From contig CANLIF010000007.1 of the NCBI GenBank assembly GCA_947491175.1, positions 1 through 19,780 of the forward strand: DNA of 19,780 nucleotides, read 5' to 3'. Origin of the DNA: Actinomycetota bacterium. GTDB lineage: Bacteria; Actinomycetota; Actinomycetes; S36-B12; UBA5976. Of the stretch, positions 15,546 to 19,780 are shown piece after piece. Every line of letters starts with the position of its first letter. The stretch's first letter is position 1. The notes below the pieces were generated by a model. It did no database searches and had not been told where the DNA came from. It was given only the letters and a program-made list of their open reading frames with translations. Both the position numbers and the translations under genes were made by a program.

Positions 15546-16457
15546 ATGGTGGAAATCGATATCACTCAAACTGTGGTGAAAATGTATTTCCCCACTGCTG
15601 ACGAACCGCTTCGATTACTAGCTGTACACGCCCACCCAGATGATGAATCCAGTAAGGGTTCGGCCTCAACTGCAAAATATGTCAGTGAAGGTGTGCAGAT
15701 CATGGTTGTGAGTTGCACGGGTGGCGAACGTGGCGACATTTTGAATCCTGGATTTGACCTTGGCGATAGATCTATTTCTGATGTTCGCAAATTAGAGATG
15801 CAACGAGCAGCAGAAATCCTTGGTGTCTCACATCGCTGGCTGGGATTTGAAGATTCTGGTTGGCCAGATGGTGATCCAAAGCCACCGCTACCTGAAGGCT
15901 GCTTTGCTGAGCTGCCGCTAGCAACGGTCAGCGCACCACTAGTAGAGATTGTTCGCGAGTTCAGGCCACATGTAATCACGACTTATGACGAAAACGGTGG
16001 TTACCCACATCCGGATCACATTCGAACCCATGAAGTCTCGATGTATGCCTGGGAAAAAGCGGCAGATCCAAATTTTGAAACAAATCAAGAGCCATGGGCA
16101 GCTGCCAAACTTTACTATCATCATGGTTTTTCAAAGTCACGAGTGCAAGCTATGCATGACACATGCCAAGAACTAGGAATCGATTCCCCGTATCAGGAAT
16201 GGCTGGATGAATGGGAAGACGAAGACTTGGTAACTAATCGTGTTACGGCGCGAATTTATTGTGCAAACTGGTTCCCAATTCGTGAAGCAGCATTGAAAGC
16301 GCATGAGACTCAAATCGATCCAAGCGGTAGTTGGTTTGTAATCCCAAATGAAAAGCTTGCCGAAATTTGGCCAACTGAAGACTATGAACTTGCTATTTCC
16401 CGAATTGGTGAAATTGTGGAAGAGACAGACTTATTTGCAGGACTTAGGGGAGCGTAG
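15546..16457 (+). CDS. mca: mycothiol S-conjugate amidase Mca
   Basis: Mca is a zinc amidase that cleaves mycothiol-toxin conjugates, releasing a mercapturic acid for export and a sugar for mycothiol resynthesis. The 303-residue product carries the LmbE/PIG-L fold zinc motif AHPDDES (His30, Asp33) and YPHPDHIRTH (His158 as third ligand by analogy with MshB). SSKGSAST, CTGGERGDILN and WLGFEDSGWPDGDP separate Mca from its paralogue MshB. ATG 15546 with GGAG (15533-15536) is preferred; GTG 15531 in the same frame is an alternative. Its presence implies that the cell makes mycothiol, an actinobacterial thiol. The neighbours greA, DUF4307 and the small membrane protein reproduce the Mycobacterium order around Rv1082. 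Confidence 0.94.
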   Translation: MVEIDITQTVVKMYFPTADEPLRLLAVHAHPDDESSKGSASTAKYVSEGVQIMVVSCTGGERGDILNPGFDLGDRSISDVRKLEMQRAAEILGVSHRWLGFEDSGWPDGDPKPPLPEGCFAELPLATVSAPLVEIVREFRPHVITTYDENGGYPHPDHIRTHEVSMYAWEKAADPNFETNQEPWAAAKLYYHHGFSKSRVQAMHDTCQELGIDSPYQEWLDEWEDEDLVTNRVTARIYCANWFPIREAALKAHETQIDPSGSWFVIPNEKLAEIWPTEDYELAISRIGEIVEETDLFAGLRGA

Positions 16458-16661
16458 ATGTTTAGATTCATTACTTCAATTGCCGGAACTTCGCCGGAAC
16501 CGTTCCCATCCTCAACCGAATTTGATGCATCCAAAGTAAACCCTGGCCCACTAGGTGGACTCGTCTTTTTACTGTTAACAATTGCAGTCGTAATCCTGTT
16601 GTTTAGTTTTAATCGTCACATAAAAAGAGTTAATTTCGAGCAGGACGATACCGAACAGTAA
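16458..16661 (+). CDS. small single-pass membrane protein downstream of mca
   Basis: The 67-residue product starts immediately after the mca stop, with GGGGAG (16447-16452) five bases before ATG 16458. It has a Pro/Ser-rich N-terminus, one membrane helix at about 32-51 (GPLGGLVFLLLTIAVVILLF) and a basic then acidic C-terminal tail (NRHIKRVNFEQDD). A small membrane protein at this place is conserved in actinobacteria (Rv1083 position). Function is unknown; the overlap of ribosome-binding site and mca end suggests co-expression. Confidence 0.8.
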   Translation: MFRFITSIAGTSPEPFPSSTEFDASKVNPGPLGGLVFLLLTIAVVILLFSFNRHIKRVNFEQDDTEQ

Positions 16662-16667
16662 TCAATT

Positions 16668-17444
16668 ATGAATCGGTACTTTTCACGTCGCCTATTGACG
16701 ATACACATTCTTGGGACCGTTTCTTTTTTGGCTTGCCTAGCGTTTGCTAACTGGCAATGGAATAGAGCTCAGGTCTACGTTCCACCTGCAACTGCAGCAG
16801 TTAGGACATTTGAAGAACTCAGTCCGCTGCGAGATTACCTCCCGGCATCATCTGTCGGTGTTCCAACATCTGTAACTGGTATTTGGCAACCAGAACAGCG
16901 AATTCTGATGTCAGAGCGAATTACTGATGGTAAGTCGATGGTCAATCCCAACCCGGAAACTGAAGTTATAGCCGAGTTTGTCGGTCCAATTGGCTATTGG
17001 GTTGTAGACATCATGGAGCTTACCGATGAATCTAGTTTGGGTGTGGTTCGTGGGTTTACTGAAACTCCAGATCAATTTGCATTAGCTACCGGACAAGCAA
17101 CTGTTGCTGGAGCCATGCAACCAAGTGAAGATGTGCCTGGTCTCAAGTTGGTCAATAACATAGACCTTTTGACCACGAATTTGATTGTGAATAATTCCAG
17201 AACTATTGCCCATGATGGATACCTCGTCGCAACCAATTTAGAAGCAGGATTAACTCTCGTAAAGCCAATCTTTACCGAACCAATTGCCAAAGGACTGAAC
17301 TGGCGAAACGTTGCCTACACCTTTAACTGGGTGTTCTTTGCCGGGATTGTGGCAATGATGTGGGTACGAGTGGTTCGTGATGAATTTGAATTCGCCAAAA
17401 TCGCAAAAAATAATGCAGAATTAGGACATGACAATGAATCGTGA
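16668..17444 (+). CDS. SURF1-like cytochrome oxidase biogenesis protein
   Basis: The 258-residue product has the SURF1 layout. An N-terminal membrane helix at about 9-28 runs into the family motif FANWQWNRA (Trp29, Gln30, Arg33). A periplasmic-side domain follows, with GIWQPEQRILMSER and VVDIMELTDESSLGVVRGF. A second helix at about 215-240 is preceded by NWRNVAYTFNW. SURF1 proteins assist assembly or haem a insertion of aa3-type cytochrome c oxidase. The gene starts six bases after the preceding small gene and overlaps the DUF3817 gene, consistent with one plus-strand transcript from mca. The sequence is divergent, so SURF1 membership is by motif and topology. Confidence 0.78.
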   Translation: MNRYFSRRLLTIHILGTVSFLACLAFANWQWNRAQVYVPPATAAVRTFEELSPLRDYLPASSVGVPTSVTGIWQPEQRILMSERITDGKSMVNPNPETEVIAEFVGPIGYWVVDIMELTDESSLGVVRGFTETPDQFALATGQATVAGAMQPSEDVPGLKLVNNIDLLTTNLIVNNSRTIAHDGYLVATNLEAGLTLVKPIFTEPIAKGLNWRNVAYTFNWVFFAGIVAMMWVRVVRDEFEFAKIAKNNAELGHDNES

Positions 17445-17778
17445 TGAGTTTGCCAAACAGTGGATGTTTTACCGAATCATGGCGGTAGTCGTCGGCACCG
17501 TGCTATTAGTTCTAACGGGTTTTCTAATTTCAGTTCGAGGTTTACAGAATCCAGAACCAGCATTCTATGCAGCAGCCTGGACTGCACACGGTTATCTATT
17601 TCCGATTTACGTAGTTGCGACTTTCATGCTTTCAACAAAGTTGAAATGGTCATTTGGAAAAACGATTTTGATCATGCTGGCCGGAACAATTCCATTCATG
17701 TCATTCCTGACCGAACGCAACGTGGCTAAGGAAGTTTCTAGAACCAACGACACAACTACGGGCAGTTTTTTGGTCTAA
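17434..17778 (+). CDS. DUF3817 family integral membrane protein
   Basis: The 114-residue product has three hydrophobic helices: FYRIMAVVVGTVLLVLTGFL, the segment with AAWTAHGYLFPIYVVATFML, and ILIMLAGTIPFMSFLTERNV. The His-Gly-Tyr-Leu-Phe motif in helix 2 and the end GTIPFMSFLTERNV are hallmarks of DUF3817. Function is unknown; its place after a SURF1-like gene hints at the respiratory chain, which is inference only. ATG 17434 is preferred over ATG 17428 because TTAGGA (17421-17426) lies seven bases before it. The start overlaps SURF1 by 11 bases, and the stop overlaps the convergent cation-transporter gene by 4 bases. Confidence 0.83.
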   Translation: MNRDEFAKQWMFYRIMAVVVGTVLLVLTGFLISVRGLQNPEPAFYAAAWTAHGYLFPIYVVATFMLSTKLKWSFGKTILIMLAGTIPFMSFLTERNVAKEVSRTNDTTTGSFLV

Positions 17779-18707
17779 CGCCAGCGATGCTGGCCTTCTG
17801 GTTCATCCGCCCACGAGCGTTCATCTTCTAGTGGCTCAACATGAGTTGTGATGATTGTGTCTGGAAGTTCAGCAATGATGTCTGCTTCTAAGTTTTCGGA
17901 CAAATCGTGACCTTTTTGTATGGTCCAGGCGCCTGGCACCAAAACGTGCATTGACACAAATCGTTGGCGTCCAGCTTCACGGGTTTGTAGTGCATGAAAC
18001 TTAACATCATCGCGCTCATACTTAGTCAGGACGTTAACAATCTTTAGGTGATCGTCATCAGAGAGTGCTTTGTCCATCAAGCCAGCGGTGCTACTTCGAA
18101 GTAAATTGATGCCAGTAACAATGATGTTGAGGCCTACAGCCAAAGCAACAATTCCATCTAGGCGATTCCAGCCCGTTACAACAACTAAGCCAACACCTAC
18201 GATTACTCCAACAGACGTCCAAACATCCGTCATTAAGTGCTTGCCATCTGCGATCAAAACTGGTGATCGGTGAAGCTTTCCAGCGCGTAACAAAATCAAG
18301 GCTGCGCCACCATTAATGACTGCAGCCACTGTTGAAATTGTTAAGCCCCAGCCAATCTGCTCAAGGTCACGAGGCGAAATAATTCTGTCGATTGCGGTGT
18401 AAACAATAATCAGCGCAGCCAGCAGGATCATGAATCCTTCAATTGATGCGGAGAAATATTCTGCCTTGCCACGGCCAAAGTGATGCATTGCATCGGCTGG
18501 TTTCATCGCAGTTCGAAGTGCAAACAACGCAACAATTGCCGCAACAATGTTCACGGTGGATTCGAGTGCATCCGAGAGCAATCCAACGGAACCAGTTGCC
18601 CACCAGGCAGTCATCTTCATGCCAAACACCACAACACTCACGATGATTGACATCCAAGCGAATTTAGCCAAATTGATTTGAGAATTATTGGTCTGGGAAC
18701 TACTCAT
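17775..18707 (-). CDS. cation diffusion facilitator family transporter
   Basis: The 310-residue protein is a CDF-type proton-coupled exporter of divalent metals. Six membrane helices span about 15-205, followed by a cytosolic ferredoxin-like domain (about 220-310). Helix 2 carries LLSDALESTVN (Asp46, Glu49, Asn53) and helix 5 GKHLMTDVWTS (His157, Asp161), the HxxxD half of the metal site. HHFGRGKAEYFSASIEG after helix 2 is the conserved loop and helix 3 start. Helix 2 lacks the usual H/DxxxD, as in the subfamily with a SDALES motif. The metal is unknown. No Shine-Dalgarno precedes ATG 18707, but a 14-base palindrome lies 18 bases upstream. The MMPL gene lies 47 bases upstream on the same strand. 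Confidence 0.93.
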   Translation of the reverse strand: MSSSQTNNSQINLAKFAWMSIIVSVVVFGMKMTAWWATGSVGLLSDALESTVNIVAAIVALFALRTAMKPADAMHHFGRGKAEYFSASIEGFMILLAALIIVYTAIDRIISPRDLEQIGWGLTISTVAAVINGGAALILLRAGKLHRSPVLIADGKHLMTDVWTSVGVIVGVGLVVVTGWNRLDGIVALAVGLNIIVTGINLLRSSTAGLMDKALSDDDHLKIVNVLTKYERDDVKFHALQTREAGRQRFVSMHVLVPGAWTIQKGHDLSENLEADIIAELPDTIITTHVEPLEDERSWADEPEGQHRWR

Positions 18708-18725
18708 AGTTCATTGTCGCAGATA

Positions 18726-18739
18726 AGTTTTCGAAAACT
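18726..18739 (-). promoter_or_regulatory. perfect 14-bp palindrome upstream of the cation transporter gene
   Basis: AGTTTTCGAAAACT is identical on both strands and lies between the MMPL stop (18755) and the cation-transporter start (18707). On the minus strand TTATCT (18721-18726) abuts it and could be part of a -10 box. The position and symmetry suggest an operator for a dimeric repressor, possibly metal-responsive. A zero-loop palindrome is a poor terminator. No regulator gene is present in the window. Confidence 0.5.
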
Positions 18740-18754
18740 GCCTTACAGCCAGCA

Positions 18755-19780
18755 TTAATCAGAGATACCAAATCTAGAGTGCAGTTTTTGTAGTGGCTTT
18801 GGCGCCCACCAATTCCAATCCCCAGCAACCCGCATCAACGCAGGAACAAGTAATCCCCGAACAACAGTGGCGTCAAGCAGGATTGCAAAGGCAATACCAA
18901 GACCTAACATCTTGATGCTGGTAACGCCACTTGTCATGAAACAGGCAAACACAATGGCAATTAAGACTGCAGCCGCAGTGATGATTCGCCCAGATTTTTG
19001 TAGACCTGAACTTACTGAAGTGATGGTGTCCGCGCCGCTGTCATGCTCTTCTTTGATTCTGGAAAGCAGAAACAGCTCATAATCCATAGAAAGCCCAAAT
19101 GCCACAATTGCAACTAACACCAAAGTAGAAGTATCTAAAGCTCCAGTGACTGTAAAGTCACCAACTAGCCACTTGGCATTGCCATCCTGGAAAACCCAAA
19201 CCAAAACCCCAAGTGTCGCTCCAAGACTCAACAGGTTCAAAATAACGGCTTTGATTGGAAGTACCGCGCTGCCGGTAAACAAGAACAAGATGATCAAGGT
19301 GGTGATAATTAGCCAACCAAGTACCGCAGGCAAATTCTCCGAAATACCATTTTGAGAATCAGTAAAAATTGCAGCCTGACCACCAATCAAAGTTCCATCT
19401 GCCGGCGGTGCAATTGCCCGGAGTCGGGTGATTAGGTTTTGGGCGTCTAGGTTTCGGGATTCCACGTCGGTGTAAAGCGTAATTCGATGATGTGACGGTG
19501 AAGCTGAAACCGCTTGTTCCGGAGCCAATGGCGTTATGGCATCTCCTTCGATGAAGCTGTCGCTAGTGAATCCGCTTACTATATTTGGATCCGCAACTAA
19601 AGCTTTTGCGTATTCATTGACTTCAGCAAGGGTGGCGGAAATTGGCACCAAAACTTCAACGGGAATTTGGCTCTTGAATCTTTCTCGAATTTGATCAGAT
19701 GCAATGGCAGCAGGATTACTTGCCGGAAGCACGCGATCATCAACTTGACTGAACTTTGCATCGAGCGCTGGCGATGCCAA
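18755..19780 (-). CDS. MMPL-family (RND-type) transporter, C-terminal part
   Basis: The gene continues past the right edge; 341 residues to the TAA at 18755-18757 are visible. The first part is an extracytoplasmic porter-type domain (to about residue 120). It is followed by about five membrane helices, including VLGWLIITTLIILFLFTGSAVLP, VAIVAFGLSMDYELFLLSRIKEE (the GLSxDYxxFLxSRIxEE signature of MMPL proteins, with the Asp-Tyr pair used in proton relay in characterised members), AAAVLIAIVFACFM, and LGLGIAFAILLDATVVRGLLVPALM, ending WNWWAPKPL. MMPL proteins export lipids, siderophores or drugs using the proton gradient. The TTG at the very edge should not be taken as the start. The substrate is unknown. 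Confidence 0.93.
   Translation of the reverse strand: MASPALDAKFSQVDDRVLPASNPAAIASDQIRERFKSQIPVEVLVPISATLAEVNEYAKALVADPNIVSGFTSDSFIEGDAITPLAPEQAVSASPSHHRITLYTDVESRNLDAQNLITRLRAIAPPADGTLIGGQAAIFTDSQNGISENLPAVLGWLIITTLIILFLFTGSAVLPIKAVILNLLSLGATLGVLVWVFQDGNAKWLVGDFTVTGALDTSTLVLVAIVAFGLSMDYELFLLSRIKEEHDSGADTITSVSSGLQKSGRIITAAAVLIAIVFACFMTSGVTSIKMLGLGIAFAILLDATVVRGLLVPALMRVAGDWNWWAPKPLQKLHSRFGISD

Overview
The window reads as core chromosome of an actinobacterium with a compact genome and mid-range GC (judged by eye, not counted). Three things point there. There is a mycothiol S-conjugate amidase gene (mca). The cluster mfd / lipoprotein / mazG / eno / ftsB / DUF501 / ppx matches the actinobacterial neighbourhood known from Mycobacterium (Rv1020-Rv1026). 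The cluster greA / DUF4307 / mca / small membrane protein matches Rv1080c-Rv1083. Codon use is AT-leaning (many TTA, AAA, GAA codons), spacers are very short and GTG/TTG starts are common, as in streamlined freshwater or marine Actinobacteria of the Nanopelagicales (acI) type. That lineage call is inference.

Layout. (1) 1-8403, plus strand: the 3' end of cysQ, then mfd (transcription-repair coupling), a SurA-N-like lipoprotein, mazG (nucleotide clean-up), eno (glycolysis), ftsB (divisome), a DUF501 protein and a Ppx/GppA phosphatase. Many of these genes overlap or nearly touch. (2) 8404-9496: a hairpin, a tRNA with anticodon UAA, a Bax-inhibitor-1-like membrane protein and the only strong intrinsic terminator in the window. 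(3) 9497-12516: msrA on plus, facing a minus-strand ilvA-MFS operon with overlapping stops. (4) 12517-14513: a 147-base divergent spacer with a long spaced inverted repeat, then a two-gene DrrAB-like ABC exporter. (5) 14516-17778: DUF4307-greA on minus, diverging from mca / small membrane protein / SURF1-like / DUF3817 on plus. (6) 17775-19780, minus: a cation diffusion facilitator preceded by a perfect 14-base palindrome, and the 3' part of an MMPL-family transporter cut by the window edge.

Functionally the window is housekeeping: DNA repair, nucleotide hygiene, central carbon metabolism, division, thiol and oxidative defence (mca, msrA), threonine deamination, respiratory-chain assembly, and drug/metal/lipid efflux. 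I see no mobile element, CRISPR array, phage gene or biosynthetic cluster, and no convincing new multi-gene system. The most unusual items are the short-variable-loop tRNA with a leucine UAA anticodon, three inverted-repeat or palindrome structures at gene starts or in leaders, and three convergent gene pairs whose stops overlap or nearly touch. Several starts were moved from the longest reading frame to sites with better Shine-Dalgarno or family support.
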